From positions 122,955-186,954 of the forward strand of contig SZWC01000099.1 in the NCBI GenBank assembly GCA_023375785.1: a stretch of DNA of 64,000 nt, written 5' to 3'. The translations under genes were made by a program, and so were the position numbers. The notes under the pieces are model-generated. The model was not told the DNA's origin and made no database searches. It worked only from the letters and a program-made list of their open reading frames with translations. Below are positions 23,601-37,500 of the stretch, one piece after another (position 1 is the stretch's first letter; every line of letters begins with the position of its first letter). This DNA is from Penium margaritaceum. Its lineage: Eukaryota; Streptophyta; Zygnematophyceae; Desmidiales; Peniaceae.

Positions 23601-25322
23601 ACATGCCAACTTTGTCAAGGCATTGCGCACAATAGCCACACCGAGCCACCCGTATTCTACCTTGTTTATACCTGCAAGGCCATGCCCAATACATCTGCAT
23701 TCTGACTGGACAATCTGACCGTGGCTGACTCGTGTTATGATTCATTGCCGTTTAAGGTACTTGGTAAACTTTGTGGTCATGGTCATTGGCACATTCCAAC
23801 TTCGTCAAGGCATTCCGCACAATAGCCGTGCCAAGACACCGGTTTTTTATCCTTTTTATACCTGCAAGGTCATGCATATTAGATGTGCACTGTGATTGGG
23901 AACTTTGACTATGGCTGACTTGTGCTATGATTCGTAGAAGTTAAAGTCACTTGGTAAACTTTGTGGTCATGGTCAGTGGCACATGCCAACCTTGTCAAGG
24001 CATTGCGCACAATAGCCACACGGAGCCACCAGTATTCTACCTTGTTTGCACCTGCAATATCATGCCTAGTACACCTGCACTATGATTGGACACTCTGACC
24101 GTGGCTGACTCATGTTATTATTCATAGCTGTTTAAGGTACTTGGTAAACTTTGTGGTCATGGTCAGTGGCACATGCCAACTTTGTCAAGGCATTGCGCAC
24201 AATAGCCACAACAAGCCACCAGTATTATACCTTATTTGTACCTGCAAGATCATGCCAATTACATTTGCAATGTGATTGGACACTCTGACTGTGGCTGACT
24301 CGTGTTATGATCAATAGAAGTAAAAGTCACTTGGATACATTTGTGGTCATGGTCAGCAACACATGCCAACTTTCTCAAGGCATTGCGCACAATAGCCACA
24401 CCGAGCCACCAGTATTCTACCTTGTTTATACCTGCAATGTCATGCCCAATATACCTGCACTATGATTGGACACTCTGACCGTGGCTGACTCGTGTTATGA
24501 TTCATAGTCGTTCAATGTACTTGGTAAACTTTGTGGTCATTGTCAGTGGCACATACCAATTTTGTCAAGGCATTGCGCACAATAGCCATACCAAGCCAAC
24601 AGTTTTTTACCTTGTTCATACGTGCAAGGTCATGCATATTACATGTACTCTGTGATTGGGTACTCTGACCGAGGCTGACTCGTGTTACGATTCGTATAGG
24701 TTAAAGTCACTTGGTAAACTTTGTGGTCATGGCCAGTGCCACATGCCAACTTTGTCAAGGCATTGCGCACAATAGCCACACCGAGCCACCAGTATTCCAC
24801 CTTGTTTGAACCTGCAATATCATGCCTAGTACATTAGCACTATTATTAGACACTCTGACCGTGGCTGACTCGTGTTATGATCAATAGAAGTAAAAGTCAC
24901 TTGGATACATTTGTGGCCATGGTCAGTGGCACATGCCAGCTTTGTCAAGGCATTGCGCACAATAGCCACACCGAGCCACCAGTATTCTACCTTGTTTATA
25001 TATGCAAGGTCATGTCCAGTATATCTACACTGTGATTGGACACTCTGACCGTGGCTGACTCGTGTTATGATTCATAGCCGTTTAAGGTACTTGGTAAACT
25101 TTGTGGTCATGGTCAGTGGCACATGCCAACTTTGTCAAGCCATTGCGCACAATAACCGTGCCAAGACACCGGTTTTTTACCCTGTTTATACCTGCAAGGT
25201 CATGCGTGTTAGATGTGCACTGTGATTGGGTACTCTGACCATGGCTGACTTGTGTTATGATTCGTAGAAGTTAAAGTCACTTGGTAAACTTTGTGGTCAT
25301 GGTCAGTGGCACATGCCAACCT
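17690..25322 (-). repeat. Satellite, reverse, with trimer higher-order pattern
   Basis: About 40 monomers. The three types alternate as A-B-C in plus coordinates over long stretches, for example from about 17866 to 19760, where type B recurs at 17866, 18430, 19000 and 19569 (about 570 bp steps). An exact doubled monomer lies at about 19621-19810 and 19811-20000. No gene is seen. Confidence 0.92.
17866..19760 (-). repeat. Representative trimer higher-order repeat
   Basis: Three monomer types are distinguished by a variable block, given here in forward sense: A ACTTTAACTTCTACGAATC, B CTTTTACTTCTATTGATCAT, C CCTTAAACGGCTATGAATCA. A second block differs as well: AAAAACCGGTGGCTTGGCAC precedes C, and GTAGAATACTGGTGGCTCGG precedes A and B. 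In this stretch the order is regular with a period near 570 bp. Confidence 0.8.
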
Positions 25323-25916
25323 TGTCAGAATAATGAAATGAGCGAGCACAGCAGCAGCAGAAGCAAGAAGAGGCACGGAACCAGGCAGAAGTGACGTAGG
25401 GATGTGACGGAAGCAGAGCGGTGTGGGCTGGCCCAAGGAGTTAGTTCCAGAGTCGCGAGATTGCGCGAGGCACTGAAGCTCCAAGGTGGACAGAGCGCAG
25501 ATGAGTGAACTTGAGAGCGAAGAGAGGAAGGCGTTGGAGGCAAAAGGTTGAGGGTGGCGAAGCAAAGAGTCGTGAAGACAATGGATGCAAGAGACGAGTA
25601 GAGCAAGAACACGGCGACGAAGCCGCAGAACCAAAGGGAACAGGATGAATATAACTGTTCTGGTCAGTCTAGGGAGGGAATCAACATCCTCCTTACATAC
25701 AACAGAACTGGATAAACTGGGTATCAACGGCCTCTTTTCGCTAGCCTCGCGCATGGCGATGTGGTCGCTTATTAAGGGCAGCTCAACTCTGGTGGAACGG
25801 TCGTGACCGGCCAGCCGTCGCCGAGGAGGTTCAGGATGGAATCTGAATCAATAACGGGAGCTCGGATTTTCCGAGGGATGTATGAGAGGGACCTTGTCGG
25901 AGTCATTTTTCTGACA
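25323..25916 (-). repeat. 3' LTR of element D
   Basis: 594 bp, from TGTCAGAATAATG to TTCTGACA. The GGAGTCAT end and the CTCGGATTTTCCGAG dyad resemble LTR A. Confidence 0.9.
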
Positions 25917-25917
25917 G

Positions 25918-25924
25918 CCCTCCT
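25918..25924 (-). promoter_or_regulatory. Polypurine tract, element D
   Basis: CCCTCCT, read on the minus strand as AGGAGGG, one base from the LTR start. Confidence 0.65.
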
Positions 25925-25939
25925 GAGTCCAAAAAGGCA

Positions 25940-26348
25940 TAATATCTTAGTGCGTATAGGGCATCAGTATCCAAGTGTCGCTGTCTGATGGGGGGATTGA
26001 CCACTCAACAGAGGGAGAGGATGAACATATTGCAGAGATTTGGGTTCCACGCTGCTGCCACAAGGGTGTTCCACATTGCTGCGACAGGTGATAATTCGTC
26101 GACGATCCTGTGGTAGACAGTATGGGTGGTGTCACGTAGGCACCTTTTGACGTCCTGCAAGGTTGTCGTGTAAGCCCTTGCAGGACATCCGGGGTTGTCA
26201 TACACTCCTTCTAGAAAGAGGGAGAGCTCATTCCCACAGAAAATAGAGTGCTTTGTCTTGATTTGGATGCCACCATACCAGTCGTGGTTGTTTTCTCCAA
26301 CTGATCAAGAATAGGAATATGTGTCCAGTCGAGGGCTCGTGCTGCCAT
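25940..26348 (-). pseudogene. gag-like region of element D
   Basis: The minus-strand ATG at 26346-26348 begins MAARALDWTHIPILDQLEK. A further open stretch contains DVKRCLRDTTHTVYHRIVDE. It sits between leader and polypurine tract as gag does in the related elements. No named domain is recognised with confidence, and the region is decayed. Confidence 0.4.
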
Positions 26349-28307
26349 AATGACTTGTCGTTGCGGGTGCGTGGCAGTTGCTGGTGTCTGCTCACGAGCG
26401 AAACGCAGCAGGTTCACCCTTTTGAAGATGGAGCTGGGGTTGGAGAAGAAGGGAGAGAGGGTGGAAGAGAAGTACTGCAGGAGGTTTGGCGTGAGTGCAG
26501 GGCACTGACAAGTGCGATCAGGCAGATTGGTTTGATGAGAGAGGATGCTGAGAAGGAGGATGCGGAAGAGTAGGAGGATGCTTGTTGGAGTGGGCGCAGG
26601 GGTGGAACCACGTACGTTTTGCGATAGATGGATAGAATGCGGCAGGGGGAAGGCCAGAGCCAATGCGCCGTGAGAAATCTACTTCTAGCGTGGGTGCAGG
26701 TAGCTGCAAAGCGGGCAGCTAGCTCGTGCAAAACCTTTGTGCTGGTTGCAGATGCTGATGATGAGGAGCAGACGTTGATGAAATAGGTGTGGGCGCAGGG
26801 GCAGAACCACGTGCGCTGCGGAGGTTTTCGGCGTGGACGCAGGTTGTCGCGAAGCGGGCGATGCGATCGGGCGGGTCCTTGTGCCGAGCGGGAGGACGAG
26901 GCTGACTTGAAGAGGAAGCTGAGGCAGCTGATGGTTGAGTGGGCGCAGGGGTAGAAATGCGTAGCTGAGCACAAGAGTAGACTGCGGCAAGGGGAAGACA
27001 GGTGCCAACGCACCGCGAGAAATCTGCTGCCGGCGTGGGTGCAAGCTGCTGCGAAGCGGGCAGCGAGCTCGTGGAGGTCCTTGTGCTGGCAACAGATGCG
27101 GATGATGATCAAACGGAAGCTGATGAAAGAGGAGTGGGTACAGGGGCGGAACCACGTGCGCTGTATAAGTTTTTGTCGTGGGTGCAGGTTGTCGCGATGT
27201 GGGCGGTGCGACCGGACGGATCCTTGTGTCGAGCAGGACGATGATGCTAAATTGAAGAGGAAGCTGAGGAAACTGATGGTTGAGTGGGCGCAGGGGCGGA
27301 ACCACGTGTGCAGATAATGAGGACGATTGAGGCGGAGACGGCGTGGACAACGTGGATGCTGACAGGCGACGCGAGGAAGGCCGAGGAGGTTGAGTTGGAG
27401 TAGGAGGCAGGAGTGATAATGAAGTCGCCAGGAGACAGCGGATGAAGATGAAGATGACACGAAGATGGAGGCAAACGCTGATGAAGATGGAAGATGGCGA
27501 AGGACGTGGCGAAGGCGGAGGATGAAGGTCGCGTCAAGTGGAAGATGGCGAGAAGGGAGGCGGCGCGATAGTGAGTGCGAGTGAGGCGGCCAAAAACTCT
27601 GCTTTCAGGAGAGTGACGGCTTGTTCCCCAGTTGGCCCGAGACCGACGGGCAGGAAGACTGGCGGTGTCTGATGTCTTGACAGCGAGAGGAAGTTGGCTG
27701 CAGCGGCGGGAGTCATGCAGCGAGCAGTGACACTGGTTTGTTGATGTCAAGAGAGTGACAGCTTGTTCCCCTGTTGGCTTGTATAGGGAGCAGGAAGACT
27801 GGCGGTGTCCAATGTCCTGGCAACGGGAGTAACGCTGCTGTTGCTGATGATGCGAGAAGGCGGTGTAAGGACGCGGTTAAAGAGGAAGGATGCAGATGGA
27901 GAGAAGGTTGAGGCTGATGCAGTAAAGGCAGTTGATGAGAGGAGGTGAGGAAGGCGGAGGCACTTGCCGCGGCTGAGGTGACGAGAGGTAGCAGATTGCG
28001 GGTGGAAGGAACCTTCTCGGAAGTTGACGGCGGTGGCGGATCAGGAGCTGCTTGCGTCTGTTATGAGCGACGAGTCACCAAGTATTGACCACGGGCGCAG
28101 AATGGGCACTGGGCCTTCTCATGATGATACGACGTTTCTTTCAGCGCGAAGAGCACTTCAAGCAGGGCTGCTGATGTCAACTGCTAATGAAGCGGAGAGG
28201 AACGAAGTGGCGATGACGGGGACGGAGGAGTGCAGACTCGAGAAGAGACACAATGGTGGTGGCACAATAATGACTTGGTCACGAGGCACCAGGTGATGTC
28301 GCCTGAC
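26349..28307 (-). other. Leader of element D with modular array
   Basis: Module 1 occurs near 26590, 26788, 26938, 27137 and 27285. Module 2 is near 26865 and 27205. Module 3 is near 26660 and 27008. The inverted CCACCAGTCTTCC-type motif is near 27610 and 27750. The modules stay open in one frame, giving a 348-codon minus-strand frame (26414-27460) with repeats of RTWFRPCAHS-like peptides. It is not called as a gene. Confidence 0.75.
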
Positions 28308-28319
28308 ACTTTGATACCA
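28308..28319 (-). promoter_or_regulatory. Primer-binding site, element D
   Basis: ACTTTGATACCA; ten of twelve bases match GCTCTGATACCA, and it lies next to the LTR. Confidence 0.82.
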
Positions 28320-28930
28320 TGTGAGAAGAATGAAATGAGCGAGCACAGCAGGAGCAGAAGCAAGTAGAGGCACGGAACCAGGCAGAAGTGACGTAGGGAT
28401 GTGACGGAAGCAGAGCGGTGAGGGCTGGCCCAAGGAGTTTGTTCCAAATCGCAAGAGGACGCGAGGCACTGAAGCTCCAAGGTGGACAGAGCGCAGATGA
28501 GAGAACTTGAGAGCGAAGAGAGGAAGATATTGGAGGCGAAAGGTCGAGGGTGGTGAAGCGAAAAGTCGTGAAGAGACAGTGGTGTGCAAAGATAATGGAA
28601 GCGAGAGGCGAGCAGAGCAGGAACACGGCCGCAGAGCCATGGAACCAAAGGGAACAGGATGAATAAAACTGGTCTGGTTAGTTTAGGAAGGGAATAAACA
28701 TCCTCCTTATATACAACAGAACAGGATAAACCGGGTATCAACGGCTTCTTTTCGCTAACCGCACGCATGGCGACTTGGTCGCTTATTAGGGGCGGCTCGA
28801 CTCTGGTGGAAAGGTCGTGACCAACCAGCCGTTGCCGAGGAGGTTTAGGGTGGGATCTGAACCGATAACGGGGGCTCGAATTATCCGACGAATGTGTGAG
28901 AGGGACCTTGTCGGAGTCATATTTATGACA
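28320..28930 (-). repeat. 5' LTR of element D
   Basis: 611 bp, from TGTGAGAAGAATG to ATTTATGACA, mirrored by the 594-bp LTR at 25323. Confidence 0.88.
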
Positions 28931-29774
28931 AACATTGTGAAGGCATTGCGCACAATAACCACACCAAGACACAAGTATTCTACCTTGTTTGTACCTGCAA
29001 GATAATGCCTAGTACATCTGTACTGTGATTGGTTACTCTGACCGTGGCTGTCTCGTGTTATGATCAATAGAAGTAAAAGTGACTTGGATACATTTGTGGT
29101 CATGGTCAGTGACACCTGCCAACATTGTCAAGGCATTGCGCACAATAGCCACACCGAGCCACCAGTATTTTATATTGTTTATACCTACAAGATCATGCCT
29201 AGTACATCTGTACTGTGATTGGACACTCTGACTGTGGCTGACTTGTGTTATGATCAGTAGAAGTAAAAGGCTCTTGGATACATTTGTGGTCATGGTCGGT
29301 GGCACATGCCAACTTTGTCAAGGCATTGCGCACAATAGTCACACCAAGCCACCAATATCCTACCTTGTTTGTACCTGCAAGGTCATGCCTAGTATATCTG
29401 CACTGTGATTGGACACTCTGACCGTGTCTGACTCGTGTTAACATTCATAGCTATTTATGGTATTTTGTGGACATTGAGGTCATGGTCAGTGGCACATGCC
29501 AACTTTGTCAAGGAATTGCGCACAGTAGCCGTGCCAAGCCACCCGTTTTTGACATTGTTTATACCTGCAAGGTCATGCCTAGTACATCTGAATTGTGATC
29601 GGGCACTCTGACTGTGGCTGACTCGTGTTACCATTTGTATAAGTCAAAGTCACTTGGTAAACATTGTGGTCATGGTCACTGGCACATGCCAACTTTGTCA
29701 AGGCATTGCGCACAATAGCCACACCGAACCACCAGTATTCTACCTCAATTGCACCTGCAAGATCATGCCTAGTA

Positions 29775-30036
29775 CATCTGCACTGTGGTTGGACACTCTG
29801 ACCGTGGCTGACTCGTGTTATGATTCATAGCCGTTTCAGGTACTTGGTAAACGTTGTGGTCATGGTCAGTGGCACGTGCCAACATTGTCAAGGCAGTTTG
29901 CACAANATCTGCACTGTGATTGGACACTCTGACCGTGGCTGACTCGTGTTATGATTCATAGCCGTTTCAGGTACTTGGTAAACGTTGTGGTCATGGTTAG
30001 TGGGACGTGCCAACATTGTCAAGGCAGTTTGCACAA
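29775..30036. other. Single-N joint with flanking duplicate
   Basis: The N at 29906 is flanked by two near-identical stretches of about 130 bp (29775-29905 and 29907-30036). This looks like two contig ends that overlap but were joined without merging. Confidence 0.8.
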
Positions 30037-31184
30037 TAGCCGTGCCAAGCCACCGGTTTTTTACCTTGCTTATACCTGTAAGGTCATGCATATTAGATGT
30101 GCACTGTGATTGGGCACTCTGACCGTGGCTGACTCGTGTTACGATTCGTAGAAGTAAAAGTCACGTGGTAAAATTTGTGGTCATGGTCAATGGCACATGC
30201 CAACTTTGTCAAGCATTGCACACAATAGCCACACCGAGCCATCAGTATTCTACCTTGTTTGCACCTGCAAGATCATGCCTAGTACATCTACACTGTGATT
30301 GGACACTCTGACAGTGGCTGACTCGTGTTATGATCAATAGAAGTAAAAGTCACATGGATATATTTGTGGTCATGGTCAGTGGCACATGCCAACTTTGTCA
30401 AGGCATTACGCACAATGGCCACACCGAGCCACCAGTATTCTTCCTTGTTTGTACCTCCAAGGTCTTGCCCATTATATTTGCACTGTGATTGGACACTCTG
30501 ACCGTGGCTGAATAGTGTTATGATTCATAGCCGTTTAAGGTACTTGGCAAACTTTGTCGTCGTGGTCAGTGGCACATGCCAACTTTGTCAAGGCATTGAG
30601 CACAATAGCCACACCGAGCCACCAATATTCTACCTTGTTTCCACCTGCAAGATCATGCCTAGTACATCTGCACTGTGATTGGATACTCTGACCGTGGCTT
30701 TTCATGTTATCATCAGTAGAAGTAAAAGTCACTTGGATACATTTGTGGTCATGGTCAGTGGCACATGCCAACTTTGTCAAGGCATTGCGCACAATAGTCG
30801 TGCCAAGCCACCAGTTTTTTACCTTGTTTATATCTGCAAGCTCATGCATATTAGGTGTGTACTCTGATTGGGCACTCTGACCATAGCTGACTCGTGTTAG
30901 GATTCGTAGAAGTTAAAGTCACTTGGTAAACGTTGTGATCATGGTCAGTGGCACATGCCACCTTTGTGTAGGCATTGCGCACAATAGCCACACCGAGCCA
31001 CCTATATTCTTCCTTGTTTGTACCTGCAAGATCATGCCTAGTACATCTGCACTGTGATTGGACACTCTGACTATGGCTGACTTGTGTTATGATCAATAGA
31101 AGTAAAAGTCACTTAGAAACATTTGTGGTCATGGTCAGTGGCACATGCCAACTTTGTCAAGGCATTGCGCACAATAGCCACACC

Positions 31185-31535
31185 GAGCCACCAGTATTCT
31201 ACCTTGTTTATACCTGCAATTTCATGCCCAGTATATCGGTACTGTGATTGGATAATCTGACCGTGGCTAACTTGTGTTATGAGCAATAGAAGTCAAAGTC
31301 ACTTGGATACATTTGTGGTCATGGTCAGTGGCACATGCCAACTTTGTCAAGGCATTGCNTGAGCCACCAGTATTCTACCTTGTTTATACCTGCAATTTCA
31401 TGCCCAGTATATCGGTACTGTGATTGGATAATCTGACCGTGGCTAACTTGTGTTATGAGCAATAGAAGTCAAAGTCACTTGGATACATTTGTGGTCATGG
31501 TCAGTGGCACATGCAAACTTTGTCAAGACATTGCG
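31185..31535. other. Single-N joint with flanking duplicate
   Basis: The N at 31359 separates two near-identical copies of about 174 bp (from 31185 and from 31361), including rare variants such as GCAATTTCATGCCC and TATATCGGTAC. The step is 176 rather than 190 bp, as expected of a join, not of tandem monomers. Confidence 0.85.
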
Positions 31536-34500
31536 CACAAAAGCCACACAAAGCCACCGGTATTCTACCTTGTTTGTACCTTTAAGATCATGCCTAGTAC
31601 ATCTGAACTGTGATTGGACAATCTGACCGTGGCTGACTCATGTTATGATTCTTAGCCGTTGAAGGTACTTGGTAAACTTGGTGGTCATGGTCAGTGGCAC
31701 GTGCCAACTTTGTCAAGGCAGTGCGCACAATAGCCGTGCCAAGCTACCGGTTTTTTACCTACTTTATACCTGTAAGGTCATGCCTAGTACATCTGAACTG
31801 TCATTGGACACCCTGACTGTGGCTGACTTGTGTTACGATTCGTATAAGTTAAAGTCACTTGGTAAACTTTGTGGTCATGGTCAGTGGCACATGCCAACTT
31901 CGTCAAGGCACTGCACACAATAGCCACACCAAGCCACCAGTATTATATCTTGTTTGTACCTGCAAGGTCATGCCTAGTATATCTACACTGTGATTGGACA
32001 CTCTGACCGTGGTTGACTCGTGTTATGACTCATAGCCGTTAAATGTACTTGATATACTTTGTGGTCATGGTCAGTGGCACATGCCAACTTTGTCAAGGCA
32101 TTGCGCACAATAGATATGCCAAGCCACCGGTATTTTACCTTTTTTATAACTCCAAGGTCATGCATATTAGATATGCACTGTCATTGGGCATTCAGACTGT
32201 GGCTGACTTGTGTTACGATTTGTAGAAGTTAAAGTCACTTGGTAAACTTTGTGGTCATGGCCAGTGGCACATGCCAACTTTGTCAAGGCATTCCGCACAA
32301 TAGCCACACCGAGCCACCAGTATTCTACCTTGTTTGCACCTGAAAGATCATGCCTAGTACATCTGCACTATGATTGGACACTGTGACCGTGGCTGACTCG
32401 TGTTATGGTCGATTGAATTAAAAGTCACTCGAATACATTCGTGATCATGGCCAGTGGCACATGCCAATTTTGTCTTGGCATTGCGCACAATAGCCACACT
32501 AAGCCACTAGTATTCTACCTTGTTTGCACCTGCAAGATCATGCCTGGTACATCTGCGCTATGATTGGACCCTCTGACAGTGGCTTTTCGTATTATCATCA
32601 ACAGAAGTAAAAGTCACTTTGAAACATTTGTGTTCATGGTCAATGGCACATGCCAACTTTGTCAAGGCATTGCACACAATAGCCTAACCAAGCCACCAGT
32701 ATTCTACCTTGTTTGTCCCTGCAAGATCATGCCTAGTACATCTGCACTGTGATTAGACACTCTGACTGTGGCTGACTTGTATTATGATCAATACATTTGT
32801 GGTCATGGTCAGTGGCACATGCCAACTTTGTCAAGGCATTGCGCACAATAGCCACACCGAGCCACCAATATTCTACCTTGTTTATACCTGTAAGTTAATG
32901 CCCAGCATATCTGTACTGTGATTGGACACTCTGACCATGGCTGACTTGTGTTATGATGCATATAAGCAAAAGTTACTTGCATACATTTGTGGTCATGATC
33001 AGTGGCACATGCCAACTTTGTCAAGGCATTTCACACAAAAGCCACGCCAAGCCACCAGTATTCTACATTGTTTGTACCTGTAAGATCATGCCTGGTACAT
33101 CTGCACTGTGATTGGACACTCTGACCGTGGCTGACTTGTGTTATGATTCATAGCTGTTTAAGGTACTTGGTAAACTTTGTGGTCATGGTCAGTGGCACAT
33201 GCCAACTTTTTCAAGGCATTGCGCACACTAGCCGTGCCAAGCCACCGGCTTTTTACCTTGTTTATACCTACAAGGACATGCCTAGTACATCTGAAATGTG
33301 TTTGGGCACTCTGACTGTGGCTGACTCGTGTTACGAATTGTAAAAGTTATAGTCACTCTGTAAACTTTGTGGTCATGGTCAGTGGCACATGCCAACTTTG
33401 TCAAGGCATTGCGCACAATAGCCGTGCCAAGACACCTGTTTTTCTACCCTGTTCATACCTGCAAGGTCATGCCCAGTATATCTGCATTGTGATTGGACAA
33501 TCTGACCGTGGCTGACTCATGTTATGATTCATAGCCGTTTAATGTACTTGGTAAACTTGTGGTCATGGTCAGTGGCACATGCCAACTTTGTCAAGGCATT
33601 GCGCACAATAGTCATGCCAAGCCACCAGTTTTTTAACTTATTTATAACTGTCAGGTCATGCATGTTATATATGTAATGTGATTCGACATTCTGACTTTGG
33701 CTGACTCGTGTTACGATTCGTATAAGTTAAAGCCACTTGGTAAACTTTGTGGTCATGGTCAGTGGCACATGCCAACTTTGTCAAGGCATTGCGCACAATA
33801 GCCACATCGAGCCACCAGTATTCTACCTTGTTTGTACCTGCAAGGTCATGCCCAGTATATCTGCATTGTGATTGGACACTCTGACCGTGGCTGACTCGTG
33901 TTATGATTCATAGCTGTTTAAGGAACTTGGTAAACTTTGTGGTCATGGTCAGTGCCACGTGCCAACTTTGTCAACGCATTGCGCACAATAGCCGTGCCAA
34001 GCCACCAGTTTTTTACCTTGTTTATACCTATAAGGTCATGCATGTTAGATGTGCACTGTGTTTGGGCACTCTGACTATGGCTGAATCGTGTTACGATTTG
34101 TAGAAGTTAAAGTCACTTGGATAAATTTGTGGTCATGGTCAGTGGCACATGCCAACTTTGTCAAGGCATTGCGCATAATAGCCACATCAAGCCACCAGTA
34201 TTCTACCTTCTTTGTACCTGTAAAATCGTGCCTAGTACATCTGCACTGTGATTGGACACTCTGACCATGGCTGACTCGTGTTATGATGAATAGAAGTAAA
34301 AGTCACTTGGATACACTTGTGGTCATGGTCAGTGGCACATGCCAAATTTGTCAAGGCATTGCGCACAATAGCCACACCGAACCACCACTATTCTACCTTG
34401 TTTATACCTGCAAGGTCATGCCTAGTATATCTACACTGTGATTGGACACTCTGACCGTGGCTGACTCGTGTTATGATTCATAGCCGTTCAAGGTACTTGG

Positions 34501-37500
34501 TAAACATTGTGGTAATGGTCACTGGCACATGCCAGCTTTGTCAAGGCATTGCGCACAACAGCCGTGCCAAGCCACCGGCTTTTTACCTTGCTTATACCTG
34601 CAAGGTCATGCCTAGTACATCTGAACTGTGATTGGACACTCTGACCATGGATGACTCGTGTTACGATTCGTAGAAGTTAAAGTCACTTGGTAAACTTTAT
34701 GGTCATGGTCAGTGGCACATGCCAACTTTGTCAAGGCATTGCGTACAATAGCCGTGCCAAGACACCGGCTTTTTACACAGTTTATACCTGTAAGGTCATG
34801 CATATTAGATGTGCACTGTGATTGGGTACTCTGACCGTGGCTGACTCGTGTTATGATTCGTTTAAGTTAAAGTCATGTGGTAAACTTTGTGGTCATTGTC
34901 AGTGGCACATGCCAACTGTGTCAAGGCATTGCACACAAAAGCCACACGGAGCAACCAGTATTCTACCTTGTTTGCACCTGCAAGATCATGCCTAGTACAT
35001 CTTCACTGTGATTGGACACTCTGACCGTGGCTGACTCGTATTATGATCAATAGAAGAAAAAGTCACTTGGATACATTTATGGTCATGGTCAGTGGCACAT
35101 GCCAACTTTCTCAATGCATTGCACACAATAGCCACACCGAGCCACCTGCAAGATCATGCCTAGTACATCTGCACTTTGATTGGACACTCTGACTGTGGCT
35201 GACTCGTGTTATGTTCAATATAAGTAAAAGTCACTTGGATACATTTGTGGTCATGGTCAGTGGCACATGCCAACTTTTTCAAGGCATTGCGCACAATAGC
35301 CACACCAGGCCACCAGTATTCTACCTTGTTTGTATATGCAAGGTCATGCTCAGTATATCTACACTGTGATTGGATACTCTGACCAAGGTTACTCGTGTTA
35401 TGATTCATAGCCGTTTAAGGTACTTGGTAAATGTTTTGGTCATGGTCAGTGGAACATGCCAAGGTTGTCAAGGCATTGAGCACAATAGCCGTGCCAAACA
35501 ACCGGTTTTTTACCTTGTTTATACCTGCAAGGTCGTGCCTAGTACATGTGAACCGTGATTGGGCACTCTGATTGTGGCTGACTCGTGTTACGATTCGTAG
35601 AAGTTCAGGTCACTTGGTAACTTTGTGGTCATGGTCAGTGGCGATGCCAACTTTTTCAAGGCATTGCGCACAATAGCCACACCGAGCCACGACTATTCTA
35701 CTTGTTTATACCTGCAAGGTCATGCCCATTATGTCTGCACTGTGATTGGACACTTTGACCGTGGCTGACTCGTGTTATGATTCAGAGCCGTTTAATGTAC
35801 TTGGTAAACTTTGTGGTCATGGTCAGTGGCATATGCCAACTTTTAAAGGCATTGCGTACAATTGCCATGCCAAGCCACCGGTTTTTACCTTGTTTATACC
35901 TGCAAGGTCATGCATATTAGATGTGCAATGTGATTGGACACTCTGATCGTGGTTGCCTCGTGTTATCATCAATAGAAGTAAAAGTCACTTGGATACATTT
36001 GTGGTCATGGTCAGTGGCACATGCCAACTTTGTCAAGGCATTGCGCAGAATAGCCGTGCCAAGCCACCAATTTGTTACCTTGCTTATACCTGTAAGGTCA
36101 TGCACATTAGATGTGCACTGTGATTGGGCACTCTGACCATGGCTGACTCGTGTTACTATTCGTAGACGTTAAAGTCACTTGGATACATTTGTGGTCATGG
36201 TCAGTGGCACATGCCAACTTTGTCAAGGCATTGCGCACAATAGCCACACCGAGCCACTAGTATTGTACCTTGTTTATACCTGCAAGGTCATGCCTAGTAT
36301 ATCTACACTATGATTGGACACTCTGACCATGGCTGACTCGTGTTATGATTCATAGCCGTTTAAGGTTATTGGAAAATGTTCTGGTCATGGTCAGTGGCAC
36401 ATGCCAACGTTGTCAAGGCATTACTCACAATAGCCGTGCCAAGCCACCGGTTTTTTACCTTGTTTATACCTGCAAGGTCATGCCTAGTACATCTGAATCG
36501 TGATTGGGCACTGTGACTGAGGCTGACTCGTGTTACGATTCGTATAAGTGAAAGTCACTTGTTAACCTTGTGGTCATGGTCAGTGGCACATGCAAACTTT
36601 GTCAAGGCATTGCACACAATAGCCATACCGAGCCACCAGTATTCTACTTGTTTATACCTGTAAGGTCATGCCCAATATGTCTGCACTGTGATTGGACACT
36701 CTGACCGTGGCTAACTCGTGTTATGATTCATAGCCGTTTAAGGTACTTGGTAAACTTTGTGGTCATGGTCAGTGGCACATGCCAACTTTGTCAAGGCATT
36801 GCGCACAATAGAAGTGCCAAGCCATCAGTTTTTACCTTGTTTATACCTGCAAGGTCATGCATATTAGATGTGCACTGTGATTGGACACTCTGACCGTGGC
36901 TAACTCGTGTTATGATTCATAGCCGTTTAAGGTACTTGGTAAACTTTGTGGTCATGGTCAGTGGCACATGCCAACTTTGTCAAGGCATTGCGCACAATAG
37001 AAGTGCCAAGCCATCAGTTTTTACCTTGTTTATACCTGCAAGGTCATGCATATTAGATGTGCACTGTGATTGGACACTCTGACCGTGGTTGACCCGTGTT
37101 ATGATCAATAGAAGTAAAATTCACTTGGATACATTTATGGTCGTGGTCAGAGGCACATGCCAACTTTGTCAAGGCATTGCGCACAATAGCCACACACCGA
37201 GACACCAGTATTCTACCTTGTTTGTACTTGCAAGATCATGCCTAGTACATCTGCACTGTGATTAGACACTCTGACCGTGGCTGACTCATGTTATGATCAA
37301 TAGCAGTAAAAGTCACTTGGAAACATTTGTGGTCATGGTCAGTGGCACATGCCAACTTTGTCAAGGCATTGCGCATAATAGCCACACCGAGCCACCAGTT
37401 TTCTACCTTGTTTATACCTGCAATGTCATGCCCAGTATATATGCACTGTGATTGGACAATGTGACTGTGGCTGACTCATGTTATGATTCATAGCCGTTTT

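Larger units (their letters stand above)
25323..28930 (-). mobile_element. Element D: non-autonomous copia-like element with both LTRs (fossil)
   Basis: 3608 bp on the minus strand: 5' LTR 28320-28930, primer-binding site 28308-28319, leader array, a gag-like region from 26348, polypurine tract near 25918, and 3' LTR 25323-25916. The flanks AACCT (25318-25322) and AACAT (28931-28935) are a 5-bp target duplication with one mismatch. The LTRs differ by about 9-10% by eye and are closer to LTR A than to LTR C. No pol domain is found. It is decayed. Confidence 0.88.

Noticed and set aside
26414-27460. 348-codon frame as a host gene
   Set aside because: It is built of leader modules shared with other elements and lies between primer-binding site and gag. 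It is kept only as an observation on the leader.
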